A stretch of 35,042 nt of DNA from Deltaproteobacteria bacterium (GTDB taxonomy: Bacteria; JAEEML01). Below are positions 15,710-24,611 of this stretch, in pieces; position 1 is the first letter of the stretch; each line of letters starts with the position of its first letter. Position numbers and translations under genes: made by a program. The stretch spans positions 1-35,042 of the forward strand of contig JAEEML010000041.1 of assembly GCA_016283195.1 (NCBI GenBank). Reading direction: 5' to 3'. The notes beneath the pieces were generated by a model. It saw only the letters and a list, made by a program, of their open reading frames with translations, was not told the DNA's origin and made no database searches.

Positions 15710-17419
15710 TTATTCCGCAGACTTCCAGTCGATGTCTTCAATTTTTAGATACATCTCTTTGTGCCCGCGATAGGTCGAATAGGCGATAGTATAAGCTATA
15801 TCGGCGCGGCATGGCCCAATGGGGTGATGCTCCGCCGCCATTTTATAACCTAAAGCCTCTTTTACCGCCGGATGATCAATTATTAATTTTATATGTTCCT
15901 GGCCGATGGTATATATTTGCCGCACCGGCACATTATAAGTTACAAAAACCGGGTTACCGTTGGCCATGCCGCAGGGTTCCAGTTTTTCCAAAAAGAGGAG
16001 CAGCTCTTCACCAAGCTCATCGAGAGTTATCTCGGCATCAATGGCGAGGGTTTGCACGGTTTCCGGCTGAGCCTCTTGCTCGAGAATATTATTGAGCCGC
16101 TCGCGCAAGGCATCAATATTATTAAAATTTATCTTTAAACCAGCTGCCAGTGGATGGCCGCCGTAAGTCTCTAAAAGTTCGCCCGCTTTGGTTAAGAGAG
16201 CACTTAAATCTATGCCGCCCAAAGAGCGGCCGGAACCTTTGCCGTCGCGGCCTATGACAATAGCCGGCTTGCCAAATTCTTCCATCAGGCGGCCGGCCAC
16301 AATGCCCACTACGCCGGGGTGCCACTTGGGGCTGCCCAGCACCAATAGCTGTTTATCCAGCCAGTTAGGGTTTTCCTCCAGCAAAGTGCGGCATTCGTTT
16401 ATCACCTCTTTTTCTGTGGCTTTGCGCTGATTATTGGCTGTATCCAGCTGCAAAGCCAAAAGTTTAGCTAAGCGCTCATCTTTAGTGAGCAGAAGTTTTA
16501 CTCCTTCATCGGCCCGCCAGAGCCGCCCGTGAGCATTGATTCTGGGCGCCAGTTTAAAAGAGACTTCGCCTGATGTGAGCGGCAGCGCGGCGCCGGCCAC
16601 ATCAATGAGTTCATTTAGCCCCAGGCGCTCACCGGTTCCCGCTTGCAAGAGGCCGTGAGTCACCAAAATGCGATTGACATTGGTAAGCGGCACCACATCG
16701 GCAATGGTGCCGATAGCCACCAGATCCAAAAGCTCTTTGAGCGGAAATTCCGGCAGCCCTTTGGCCCAAAAGCCTCTCTGCCTGAGCTCACGCCTGGTGG
16801 CGGCCACCAGGTGAAAAGCCACACCCACGCCGGCTAAATTGGCATCGGGAAAGTGGTTATCGGCGCGGGCAGGATTAACAAGAGCAGCGGCCGGCGCCGC
16901 TTTATCCATAATGGGGTGATGGTCGGTGACAATAACTGTCATGCCCAAATCTTTGGCCAGTTCCACCTCTTCCGGCGAATTACTGCCGCAATCCACAGTG
17001 ACGATGAGGTCGGTTCCTTCGTCGGCCAGTTTGCGCATGGCCGGGCAATTTAAGCCATAGCCTTCATCTATGCGGTGGGGAATATACCAGCTAACCCTAC
17101 TTTTTGTATAAGCCAAAAAGGAATACAAAAGGGCGGTGGAAGTAACGCCGTCGGCATCGTAATCGCCAAAGATTACAATGCTTTTCTTCTCTTCTATCGC
17201 TTCGGCCAGGATTTTGGCCGCTTTTTCCATATCGGGCAGCAAATTGGGATCTGGTAGGGCAGAAATGCGCGGATTTAAAAATGATTTAAGATTTTCCTCG
17301 TTATATATACCGCGTTTTTCCAATAGCGGACCGGCCACTTTGGGCAAGTCATATTTATTTAAAAAGGGCATTTCCCTTTGAGGCGGAGTAATCAGCCATT
17401 TTTTAAACGGGCGCTGCAA
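15710..17419 (-). CDS. recJ: Single-stranded-DNA-specific 5'-3' exonuclease RecJ
   Basis: RecJ degrades 5' single strands in recombination, mismatch and base excision repair. The 569-residue protein is of typical length. The DHH motifs are IVIFGDYDADGVTSTALLY, TVDCGS, VTDHHPIM and the later block INAHGRL; the DHHA1 part has SGRSLGGIDLSALL and GGHPLAAGL, then an OB-fold-like C-terminus. The start is taken as TTG at 17419, with AAGGAG six nt upstream. A TTG eight codons further upstream would place that site inside the gene. RecJ together with recA and comM gives three recombination functions in the window. It heads the recJ-rbfA-nrnA-truB-rnhB series. Confidence 0.96.
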   Translation of the reverse strand: MQRPFKKWLITPPQREMPFLNKYDLPKVAGPLLEKRGIYNEENLKSFLNPRISALPDPNLLPDMEKAAKILAEAIEEKKSIVIFGDYDADGVTSTALLYSFLAYTKSRVSWYIPHRIDEGYGLNCPAMRKLADEGTDLIVTVDCGSNSPEEVELAKDLGMTVIVTDHHPIMDKAAPAAALVNPARADNHFPDANLAGVGVAFHLVAATRRELRQRGFWAKGLPEFPLKELLDLVAIGTIADVVPLTNVNRILVTHGLLQAGTGERLGLNELIDVAGAALPLTSGEVSFKLAPRINAHGRLWRADEGVKLLLTKDERLAKLLALQLDTANNQRKATEKEVINECRTLLEENPNWLDKQLLVLGSPKWHPGVVGIVAGRLMEEFGKPAIVIGRDGKGSGRSLGGIDLSALLTKAGELLETYGGHPLAAGLKINFNNIDALRERLNNILEQEAQPETVQTLAIDAEITLDELGEELLLFLEKLEPCGMANGNPVFVTYNVPVRQIYTIGQEHIKLIIDHPAVKEALGYKMAAEHHPIGPCRADIAYTIAYSTYRGHKEMYLKIEDIDWKSAE

Positions 17420-17447
17420 AGTAAGCTCCTTAGGCCTAAACAAATTC

Positions 17448-17464
17448 GCACCTAGAAGGTGCGC
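17448..17464 (-). terminator. Possible terminator after the sigma-54 activator gene
   Basis: A perfect 7-bp stem (CGCACCT / AGGTGCG, 3-nt loop) lies 64 bp past the activator stop codon on the minus strand and is followed by AATTTGTTT. The U tract is interrupted, so termination may be partial. It would separate the activator from recJ. Confidence 0.45.
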
Positions 17465-17528
17465 GGCGAATATATACGAAAGAGTTCATTATGGACAATT
17501 TAAAATTAAAAAGTGAGCTTTTAACTTC

Positions 17529-18917
17529 TTAAACGCGCCGGTTATCGGCAGTAATTTCATACTCTTTTTTCAGGCGGTAAATGGTGCTGCGGCTGATATT
17601 AAGCTTTTTGGCCGCAAGACTCATATTACCGCGACAGTGCACTAAAGTTTCTAAAAAATATTCGCGGGTTATTGTTGCAGAAGAATTAGTGTTTATAAAA
17701 GTTATATTGTCTTCCTCCTCCTTTAAAGGCACTTTTTCCTCTCCTTTTTGGGCTTCTTCCCGGGGCTTTGGTTCTTCTTTTGGGGCTGTTTTGGTAAGGC
17801 AAATGTCTGCCGCATCTAAAATATTAGCCCGGTTTTGGCAAATAGTAAGCTGAATGCAATTAGCCAGTTCACGGATATTACCCGGCCAGTTATGCTGTAA
17901 AAGAAGATCTTGAGCCGCTTTGGTGAAATGTTTTTGAGCGGCACCGAATTTATGCAAAAAGTAATCCGCCAGTAGCAGAATATCCCGACCTCTTTCTCTA
18001 AGTGGCGGAACTTCTATAGGAAAAGCGGAGAGTCTATAAAAAAGATCCTCGCGAAAAAGATTTTTCGCCACCATTTGGGAGAGCTCGCGGTGGCTGGCGG
18101 TAATGAGGCGCACGTTTACTTTTAGCGGCATACTAGCGCCCAGCGGGGTGATTTCCCCATATTCCACGGCGCGGAGCAGAGCCGGTTGCATGGTAAGCGG
18201 CAGCTCGCCTATTTCGTCTAAAAAGAGCATCCCGCCGCTGGCGGCCATGAAAGCGCCCTGGTGGTTTTCGCTGGCGCCGGTAAAGGCTCCCTTTTTGTGG
18301 CCGAAGAGTTCGCTTGAGAGGAGGTTGTCGGTAAATGTGGCACAGTTGCGCACCAAAAAAGGCCCATCTTCTTTAGGATAAGCCAGTTCATAAAGAGCTT
18401 TGGCTACCAGCTCTTTGCCGCTCCCGGTTTCGCCGTGAATTAGTACCGGTAAACGGCTGGTGGCGGCTTTTTCTATCTCGCTATAGAGCTTTTTCATTGG
18501 CTGGCTTTCACCCAAAATGCCATGCCAGAGCTTAAAGTGCTGGCTATTTGTTGCATTTGCTTCCTGAAAAAAGGTGAGGCGGCTTCTGCCGGCTTCGATA
18601 AGGCATTTTTCGCTAAGTTCCAGCTCCTTAACCAGGCGCCCGTCAACTCTGGTGCCGTTGGTACTGCCTAAATCTTTTAAAAAATAACGGCTGCCTTTTT
18701 GGTAGATGGTGAAGTGATTGGCCGACATATAAGGGTCATTGCAGATAAAATCGCACTCCGCACCGCTGCCAATGGTGAACCGGCTGCTCTTGATAGCTAT
18801 TTGGGCTTTTTCGTTTAGCAAAAAAGCGGGCCGCGGCAGCCTTTGGGTGGTGAGCGCCGGCGCCCATTTCAAAGTGTGGCCTCCGCTAGGGCCCAATTCG
18901 TGATATTGTTCTTCCAT
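17529..18917 (-). CDS. FHA-domain sigma-54-dependent transcriptional activator
   Basis: The 462-residue protein is a bacterial enhancer-binding protein. The N-terminal FHA domain (about residues 40-120) has FTIGSGAECDF, an SANH core and GSTNGTRVDG, and would sense a phosphothreonine protein. The central AAA+ domain has Walker A GETGSGKE, the sigma-54 contact loop GAFTGA at residues 210-215, Walker B GMLFLDEIGE, the LFREDLFYRLSAFPIEVPPL block and WPGNIREL. A Lys/Glu-rich linker leads to a C-terminal Fis-type helix-turn-helix (MSLAAKKLNISRSTIYRLKK). All parts needed for open-complex formation are present. Of two adjacent ATG codons the second (18917) has GGAG at the better distance. It is divergent from the small lipoprotein at 19250 and is the likely regulator of the -24/-12 promoter at 30466. 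Confidence 0.93.
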   Translation of the reverse strand: MEEQYHELGPSGGHTLKWAPALTTQRLPRPAFLLNEKAQIAIKSSRFTIGSGAECDFICNDPYMSANHFTIYQKGSRYFLKDLGSTNGTRVDGRLVKELELSEKCLIEAGRSRLTFFQEANATNSQHFKLWHGILGESQPMKKLYSEIEKAATSRLPVLIHGETGSGKELVAKALYELAYPKEDGPFLVRNCATFTDNLLSSELFGHKKGAFTGASENHQGAFMAASGGMLFLDEIGELPLTMQPALLRAVEYGEITPLGASMPLKVNVRLITASHRELSQMVAKNLFREDLFYRLSAFPIEVPPLRERGRDILLLADYFLHKFGAAQKHFTKAAQDLLLQHNWPGNIRELANCIQLTICQNRANILDAADICLTKTAPKEEPKPREEAQKGEEKVPLKEEEDNITFINTNSSATITREYFLETLVHCRGNMSLAAKKLNISRSTIYRLKKEYEITADNRRV

Positions 18918-19017
18918 CATTTACTCCGCAAGAACGATGCTTAAAATTGAGGACTTTCTAGCACTTTGGCCAGGCAATTACAAGACAATATTTTACTATG
19001 TGACAACCAATTAATTC

Positions 19018-19047
19018 TTGACAATTACTTAAACTAAGCAGTAAACT
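19018..19047 (+). promoter_or_regulatory. Possible sigma-70 promoter in the AT-rich gap before the small lipoprotein
   Basis: The 332-bp gap 18918-19249 holds no gene and is AT-rich. A perfect TTGACA (19018-19023) is followed after 18 bp by TAAACT (19042-19047). A -24/-12-like string, TTGGCCAGGCAATTACA, at 18966-18982 lacks the essential GC at -12, so sigma-54 control of this gene is not supported. The transcript would have a leader of about 195 nt. Confidence 0.4.
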
Positions 19048-19249
19048 AATTACCACTTTAATATAAATCCTAGTGGGTTTAGATTTAGTGGAGTAGTAAT
19101 TGGTGAGAGAAGACCTTATTAACCAATAAGCTTACCGAGCTAATTAAGTTCAAGCAATACTGGTGTATTTGGCTTATTACCATACGCCATCCACCATGAT
19201 TGTTTGTAGCTTTTTTAATAAAAAAAACAGATTTTTAGGAGAAAATGCC

Positions 19250-19792
19250 ATGAATAAGATTTGCAATGTTATGCTATGTATAGCTTTGTTGAGTTTGGTT
19301 GCCTGTGGTTCAAACCAGCTTAACGAAAAGACAGAAGTATCGAAGTGTAGAGAGAATTTATCCTTTGCTCAGCATGCTATTACCCAGGCTTTGGAGACTG
19401 ATAGTACTACCGATTCTCAAACCGAGCGCCTTTTGTGGGCTTACGATGAAGGTAGCAAAACTCTTAGTTTTATGCATGACAATTTTTGTAATACCTGCGG
19501 CAATGACTGGGAATACTCTCTGTTGCTCACCAAAGATGAAAAAGGTTATTCTTTGGTTAGTCTTGCCAAGGATACTTCAAAAGACAGTGCTAAATGTTGG
19601 TATTGTATCTATGACCTGAAAACCAGTGCCGTCATTGAGGAAGAACAGTCCATCAATTTAACTTTCAGTAAAAAGAGAGACAGCTTTGATGATGAAAAAG
19701 GCGAAAAAGAAATATGGTCAGGTAAAATTGAGCTTGCTCAAAGAACAGGTCAAATTTTCATAAGCGACAATAAGAAGTGCATAATAAAATAG
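19250..19792 (+). CDS. Small Cys-rich lipoprotein, paralog of the one at 30540
   Basis: The protein has 180 residues. The signal peptide ends in a perfect lipobox, LVAC, with lipid attachment expected at Cys19. The mature part contains WAYDEGSKTLSFMHDNFCNT with a CxxC, followed by CWYC and a YDL block. The same order of motifs occurs in the lipoprotein at 30540: WSYDAASKTLTVKHD, CxxC and CLC. Both end in a KC/RC tail. The arrangement of tryptophan-led strands and paired Cys suggests a small beta domain with disulphides. The family was not recognised. The start at 19250 has AGGAG eight nt upstream, and the ATG at 19245 is closed by an immediate stop. The region is AT-rich compared with its neighbours. 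It is divergent from the FHA activator. Confidence 0.75.
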   Translation: MNKICNVMLCIALLSLVACGSNQLNEKTEVSKCRENLSFAQHAITQALETDSTTDSQTERLLWAYDEGSKTLSFMHDNFCNTCGNDWEYSLLLTKDEKGYSLVSLAKDTSKDSAKCWYCIYDLKTSAVIEEEQSINLTFSKKRDSFDDEKGEKEIWSGKIELAQRTGQIFISDNKKCIIK

Positions 19793-19875
19793 TTGCCAGC
19801 GAAGAAATTCTTGGCTTACTAAGCCAGGATGAAGCTGAGGAAGCCGCAAGAAAAGCCGCTAAACTATTTGAGTAA
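19777..19875 (+). other. Short open frame, possible gene remnant
   Basis: A 32-codon open frame starts with GTG inside the end of the lipoprotein gene in another frame. It codes for a peptide that looks protein-like: VASEEILGLLSQDEAEEAAR, then KAAKLFE. There is no ribosome binding site. The paralog at 30540 ends at the equivalent point, so this is not the lost C-terminus of the lipoprotein. It may be the tail of a decayed gene or chance. Confidence 0.2.
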
Positions 19876-19988
19876 TACCTACCAACTTGTGTTCTTACAG
19901 AATCAGCTATCCCGCTCTTGCAGAAACCCCCAAAAATATTTATAATATTACCCTCATATCGGCTATATGCCGGATATTGTGGAACAAT

Positions 19989-21785
19989 ATGAAATTTAAA
20001 TATTTTTTAACATTATTTGCCCTTTTTCTCCCTGGCGGATTTCTCGCTGCTTGCAGTAAGCCGCAAGCCGAGAAAACACCCACTTGTGTGCGCGGGCGCC
20101 TTGTTTGTCAGGATAGCAGCAGCTATAAACTCTGTTTGGGCGATAAAGGCTGGGCCGACGGTAAATGCCGCGATGATCAGGTTTGCGCCGGCCATGCCTG
20201 CCGCGACATAATTTGTGAGCCCGGAAAGCTCTACTGTTCATCAGATAATATTAATGCCATAAGGTGTGATTCTACCGGCACTACTTACAATATTGAGGAT
20301 AACTGCGCGGCCAGCAAAAACGGCCTCTGCATTGGTGCCGGCACTTGTGTCAACCTGTGCGAACCGGGCGGCAAATCTTATATCGGCTGTGAATATTTTG
20401 CCGTTGATTTGGATAATGCCTTTGTGCCCGGGCATGGCCGGCGCTATTTGGATGCTCCGGGAGCGCAATTTGCCGTTGTAGTGAGCAATACAGATAATAA
20501 TCGCGATGCTTATGTGGCTGTTACCACCCGTGATGACCCGGTTGATTCGGCTATTGTGCCGCCGCAGGGGATTCACACCTTTAATTTGCCTCGTCGCGAT
20601 GTCAACGGCACTGTCTTGGGGCCTCTTGCTTACCGCATATCTTCTAATGTGCCCATAAATGCGTACCAGTTTAACCCGCTGGAAAATGAGGATGTCTATT
20701 CCAACGATGCTTCTTTGCTTTTGCCCACCCACACTCTTGGCACTTTTCATGTGGTGATGACGCGAGAGCAAACTTTTAAAGATTTAAAAGGCTATGTAAC
20801 CGTGGTGGCCACCACGCCCGGTGAGACGGAAGTCACGGTGACAGTTTCGGCGCCAACTTTAGCCGGCAACGGCATTCCGGCACTTAAAGCCGGCGAGAGT
20901 TTCACCGCCACTTTGCTGCGTTTTGATGTTTTAAATATCGAAACCAACGAAATTGGGGCCGACCTCACCGGCAGTACGGTAAAATCCAGCCAGCCGGTAG
21001 CGGTTTTCGGCGGCAGTGAGGCGGCCAATGCTCCCAATACCAACCATTGCGGCAGCGACGGCCATTGTGAATACGACGGCAAAACCATTTGCACCAGCAA
21101 TGCCGATTGCAGCCAGTTTATCACTTGCTGCGCCGACCATTTGGAGCAGCAGCTTTATCCCACCAGCGCCTGGGGCAAGCACTATGTGGTGGCCCGCAGC
21201 TCGCCGCGCGGGATGGAAGCCGACTATGTGCGCATTTTGGCGGTTAGCGATGATACTCTGGTGGAAACATCGCCGGCTATTGGCTCCTGCGCTTTAAATC
21301 GTGGCGACTGGTGTGAATTTGAAGTCTTTGGTGATGTGGAAATACTGGCCACAGCGCCCATTTTAGTGGGCCAGTTTTTAGCTGCCGAGCAAGCACCAAA
21401 TCCTAATATTTACGGCGGGATGGAAGAAGGCGATGCCGCTATTGGCGACCCGGCTTTTATGCTCTCGGTGCCGGTTGAGCAATATCGCTCGGAATATGTC
21501 TTTTTGGCGCCCAATAAATATGCAGAGGATTATGTAAATATTATTTTGCCGGCAGATGCCGAGGCGGCTCTTGATAATCAGCTTATTCCAAATGAACTTT
21601 TTGAGAATATCGGCGCCGGCAGCAATTTTAAAGCCGGGCGTTTTCCTATTGCCGACGGTTTTCATAATGTTGTGCTCTCTAAGCCGGGGTCAATTATTGT
21701 TTATGGTTACGACCGCTATGTCTCTTACGGTTACCCGGGGGGCTTAAATCTCAATACTCTTACCGGTCAGGATGAGGAGGAATAA
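19989..21785 (+). CDS. IgGFc-binding-domain lipoprotein
   Basis: The protein has 598 residues. A signal peptide ends in the lipobox LAAC, so it is likely a surface or outer-membrane lipoprotein. Residues about 28-115 are Cys-rich, with CVRGRLVCQDSSSYKLC and CEPGKLYC among them, like short Cys-knot modules. The rest fits the IgGFc-binding protein N-terminal domain: AYVAVTTRDDP, INAYQFNPLE, DASLLLPTHTLG, YVTVVATTPGETEVTVT, SQPVAVFGGSEAAN, LEQQLYPTSAWGKHYVVARS and RILAVSDDTLVE. The domain is common in myxobacterial and planctomycete surface proteins; in animals it occurs in mucus proteins. The start at 19989 was chosen for the signal peptide; its site, GTGGA, is weak. The next gene starts on the base after its stop, so the two are translationally coupled. 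Confidence 0.85.
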   Translation: MKFKYFLTLFALFLPGGFLAACSKPQAEKTPTCVRGRLVCQDSSSYKLCLGDKGWADGKCRDDQVCAGHACRDIICEPGKLYCSSDNINAIRCDSTGTTYNIEDNCAASKNGLCIGAGTCVNLCEPGGKSYIGCEYFAVDLDNAFVPGHGRRYLDAPGAQFAVVVSNTDNNRDAYVAVTTRDDPVDSAIVPPQGIHTFNLPRRDVNGTVLGPLAYRISSNVPINAYQFNPLENEDVYSNDASLLLPTHTLGTFHVVMTREQTFKDLKGYVTVVATTPGETEVTVTVSAPTLAGNGIPALKAGESFTATLLRFDVLNIETNEIGADLTGSTVKSSQPVAVFGGSEAANAPNTNHCGSDGHCEYDGKTICTSNADCSQFITCCADHLEQQLYPTSAWGKHYVVARSSPRGMEADYVRILAVSDDTLVETSPAIGSCALNRGDWCEFEVFGDVEILATAPILVGQFLAAEQAPNPNIYGGMEEGDAAIGDPAFMLSVPVEQYRSEYVFLAPNKYAEDYVNIILPADAEAALDNQLIPNELFENIGAGSNFKAGRFPIADGFHNVVLSKPGSIIVYGYDRYVSYGYPGGLNLNTLTGQDEEE

Positions 21786-24596
21786 ATGCCAAAATTAAGG
21801 GTTAAAAGTGCTTTTTTGGCTGCGCTCCTTTTGTGTAATTGCTATAGCCCACCGGCAGAAACTCCGCAAAATAACGAGCTTAACGGCTATAAAGATAATT
21901 ATATTCCCGGGATAAACGATATCCAGGTGGCCTCGCAGCTCACGCTTAATAGTATTTATCCGGCCAGCGGCCCCCTAGAGGGCGGCACGGCCATTGATAT
22001 AATAGGTAGCGGTTTTAGCCCCGAAAGCCGCGTATTTATAGGTGATAAGCCAGCGGAAAATATTGTTTTTCGTGCCGCTTCCCGCCTTTCGGCCAGCACT
22101 CCAGCAGGTGAATTTGGGCCGGTAACCGTTACGGTGATAAACGGGAGCGAAAAAGTTTCATTGCCCAATGGTTTCAGCTATTTTCACCAAGTTAAAATTA
22201 ATAAAATAGATCCCCTTATTGCCATATCCACCGGCGGCAGCCGGCTCACTATTAGCGGCCAGGGATTTATCGCCGGCACAGTGGTGCGTGTAGGTGCCGC
22301 TTTGGCCGCTATTGCCGCTTTTCCGAGTGATGAAGAAATGGTTATTGCTATTCCGCCTATGCCGGCCGGCAATTATGCGATAACTATAAGTAATTTAAAT
22401 GGAAGTTCTACATATAGCAAAAAAGTGCAAGTGGTAGATCCCTTAAAAGTGCAGGCTGTCAATCCCCCTTATGGCCCCTTGACCGGCGGCACGGAAATCA
22501 CTATTTCCGGTAGCGCTCTTTTTGAAGGCACTTCGCTTTGGCTTGGGGAGCAGCCGCTTTCTATTACGGCGGCCACCGCGGATGGCGGGAGCATTAAGAG
22601 TATTACTCCTCCGGCGGCCGGCGAGGGCATGGCCTCTTTAAGAGCCGCCAATATTTGGGGCGAAAGTGTGCTAGAAAACGCTTTTGTTTATCTGGATGAT
22701 GCTAATAGCGATGCCAGAGTTGTGGCTCTTTTGCCGCCATCCGGCCCGGCCGCCGGCGGCGAGCGCGTGACGCTTATCGGCTATAATTTGCCGGCCGAAG
22801 GTGAGGTCAAATTTGGCCCCAATAAAGCCGCTTGCCGCTATATAGATAGCCATGAAATAGTTTGCAATACCCCGGGCGGACGTGATGGCCAGGTTGATAT
22901 AACTATTGGTAATTCCATTACTTTACCGGCGGCCTATACCTATGTGGATATCGGTATTTCGGCCCTTAATCCTAAAGACGGCTCTATTGCCGGCGGCGAG
23001 CTGGTAACCATTAGCGGCCATGGCTATAAAGAGGGAACAAGAGTTTATTTCGATGGCAACAGTGCGGAACTTATTGAAATTCTTTCGCCAAATGAACTGG
23101 TGGTGCGTATTCCCCCGGCTGCTGCCGCCGGCCAAGTAGCTGTGACTCTTAGCCGCTCTGGGGTGACAGCCACTTTGGAAGAGGCTTTTACTTATTACAA
23201 TAATGCCAACCGCCTGCACTGGACCAGCGGCGGCAAAATCAATGGCGCAATCAATGGCTATATTTATAATGCTTGGAGCGGAAAGCCCTTAAAAGACGCC
23301 TACTTACTTATTGGCTCAGACCCTAAAAACGGCCTTGGCGGTTATACCGATGCCAAAGGCATGGTAACTATTTCCTCTCCCGGGCTCAAAGGGCCGCTCT
23401 CTATTGTCACCGGCAGCAAGCCCGGCTATTCCAATATAAGTTTTGTGCAAGTTGATGCCCGCGATATGATTTTTTGGCTCACTCCTTCGCCCGATGCCGA
23501 GTATCAGGAAATGCTTGAAGAGCAACAACAGCAGCAGGAAGAAGGCAACAGCGATAATGAGGGCAATGTTGATCCGGGCAATAATGAAAAGCCGCCGGTT
23601 ATGCCCAGAGTTTTCGGCAATGTAACGCGGGCTAAAAGTTTGGAGCTGGAAGCCGGGAATATTGTTTGGGTTTTTTATACACAAAATTATATGTACGGCA
23701 CTCCTTATGTGCAGTCTAAAGCCCAACTGCAATATGGCGGTGAATACTCTTTGACCGCCGAAGTGGGTGAAAAGGCTATTGTGGCCTTTAGTGGCGATTA
23801 CGATAACCGCGGCAATTTTATAGCCAAAGGCCTGGGCATAGCTCCCTTCCAATTTTTCGATTATGATAAAATTTATAAAGTGGATATTGTGATTGATACC
23901 CCTCTTGATACCCCCTTAAAGCTCATTTTTAATGATAGCCCGCTGGATGCTTTAACGCCGGTTTCCAGCACGCTCCTCACTGTGGATTTAGGCGGTATGG
24001 GCTATTTGCCCTGGCCGCAGCGTATTGGTGACAGCGCCACGGAAACCATCATGATGCCCAGTAAATTACCTCATGATCTCGGGGAGATAAAACTCTTTGC
24101 CCGCTGCGGACTCTATAGCGAAAATATGAATGTGCCCATGAGTGAAGTGCGCCTGGGGCAAATTGCACCTCATGGCGAGGTTCCGGTTTCCCCGATGCTG
24201 GGGGTATTAAAAATGCTTTCGCCGGAGCCGCAAACCTATTTTAATAATGATTACCATTTTATCTTTGAGCCGACTATTACGCCGCCGCCTTATCCCACTT
24301 TTCATCAGATTTATTATGTTGACGGTATAACCGGGCGCATTAGTTGGATGGTCTTTAGCCGCGGCGATGTAAAGGAATTTACCCTGCCTAATTATGACGG
24401 TACCTCACTGGGCTCCCCGTTTGGGGCCACCATGCAAACGACCGTTATACAATCTTATTATGTACCGGAATTGGAATTTGATGATATGGACGATTACCGC
24501 ACCGGCGATTGGATTAGCCGGGCTTATAATTATACTTATTTTGATGCGGCGCCGCCGGAAGAAACAACGGATCCGGCTGACGGCTTGTCGGAATAA
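21786..24596 (+). CDS. Large lipoprotein with five IPT/TIG domains
   Basis: The protein has 936 residues. The signal peptide is followed by LLLCNC, with lipid attachment probably at Cys19 or Cys17. Five IPT/TIG immunoglobulin-like domains start near residues 56, 140, 225, 312 and 392, each with the pattern P-x-x-G-x-x-x-GG-x-x-(I/L/V)-x-I-x-G. A carboxypeptidase-regulatory-like beta domain follows (about 483-560; GAINGYIYNAWSGKPLKDAY). After a Gln/Glu-rich hinge (about 575-605) comes a C-terminal region of about 330 residues with no recognised domain. IPT chains act as rigid stalks in surface proteins, so the C-terminal region may be presented away from the membrane. The ATG directly follows the stop of the IgGFc-domain gene and uses an AGGAGG that overlaps its end. 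Co-expression and a shared complex are likely. Confidence 0.85.
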   Translation: MPKLRVKSAFLAALLLCNCYSPPAETPQNNELNGYKDNYIPGINDIQVASQLTLNSIYPASGPLEGGTAIDIIGSGFSPESRVFIGDKPAENIVFRAASRLSASTPAGEFGPVTVTVINGSEKVSLPNGFSYFHQVKINKIDPLIAISTGGSRLTISGQGFIAGTVVRVGAALAAIAAFPSDEEMVIAIPPMPAGNYAITISNLNGSSTYSKKVQVVDPLKVQAVNPPYGPLTGGTEITISGSALFEGTSLWLGEQPLSITAATADGGSIKSITPPAAGEGMASLRAANIWGESVLENAFVYLDDANSDARVVALLPPSGPAAGGERVTLIGYNLPAEGEVKFGPNKAACRYIDSHEIVCNTPGGRDGQVDITIGNSITLPAAYTYVDIGISALNPKDGSIAGGELVTISGHGYKEGTRVYFDGNSAELIEILSPNELVVRIPPAAAAGQVAVTLSRSGVTATLEEAFTYYNNANRLHWTSGGKINGAINGYIYNAWSGKPLKDAYLLIGSDPKNGLGGYTDAKGMVTISSPGLKGPLSIVTGSKPGYSNISFVQVDARDMIFWLTPSPDAEYQEMLEEQQQQQEEGNSDNEGNVDPGNNEKPPVMPRVFGNVTRAKSLELEAGNIVWVFYTQNYMYGTPYVQSKAQLQYGGEYSLTAEVGEKAIVAFSGDYDNRGNFIAKGLGIAPFQFFDYDKIYKVDIVIDTPLDTPLKLIFNDSPLDALTPVSSTLLTVDLGGMGYLPWPQRIGDSATETIMMPSKLPHDLGEIKLFARCGLYSENMNVPMSEVRLGQIAPHGEVPVSPMLGVLKMLSPEPQTYFNNDYHFIFEPTITPPPYPTFHQIYYVDGITGRISWMVFSRGDVKEFTLPNYDGTSLGSPFGATMQTTVIQSYYVPELEFDDMDDYRTGDWISRAYNYTYFDAAPPEETTDPADGLSE

Positions 24597-24611
24597 TGGC
24601 TTGGAGGCTTT

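Noticed and set aside
18966-18982. -24/-12 promoter before the 19250 lipoprotein
   Set aside because: The string resembles the -24 part but has AC instead of the needed GC at -12.
23316-23852. 178-codon minus-strand open frame opposite the IPT lipoprotein
   Set aside because: It lies wholly within the well-supported IPT gene, with no recognisable domain or ribosome binding site.
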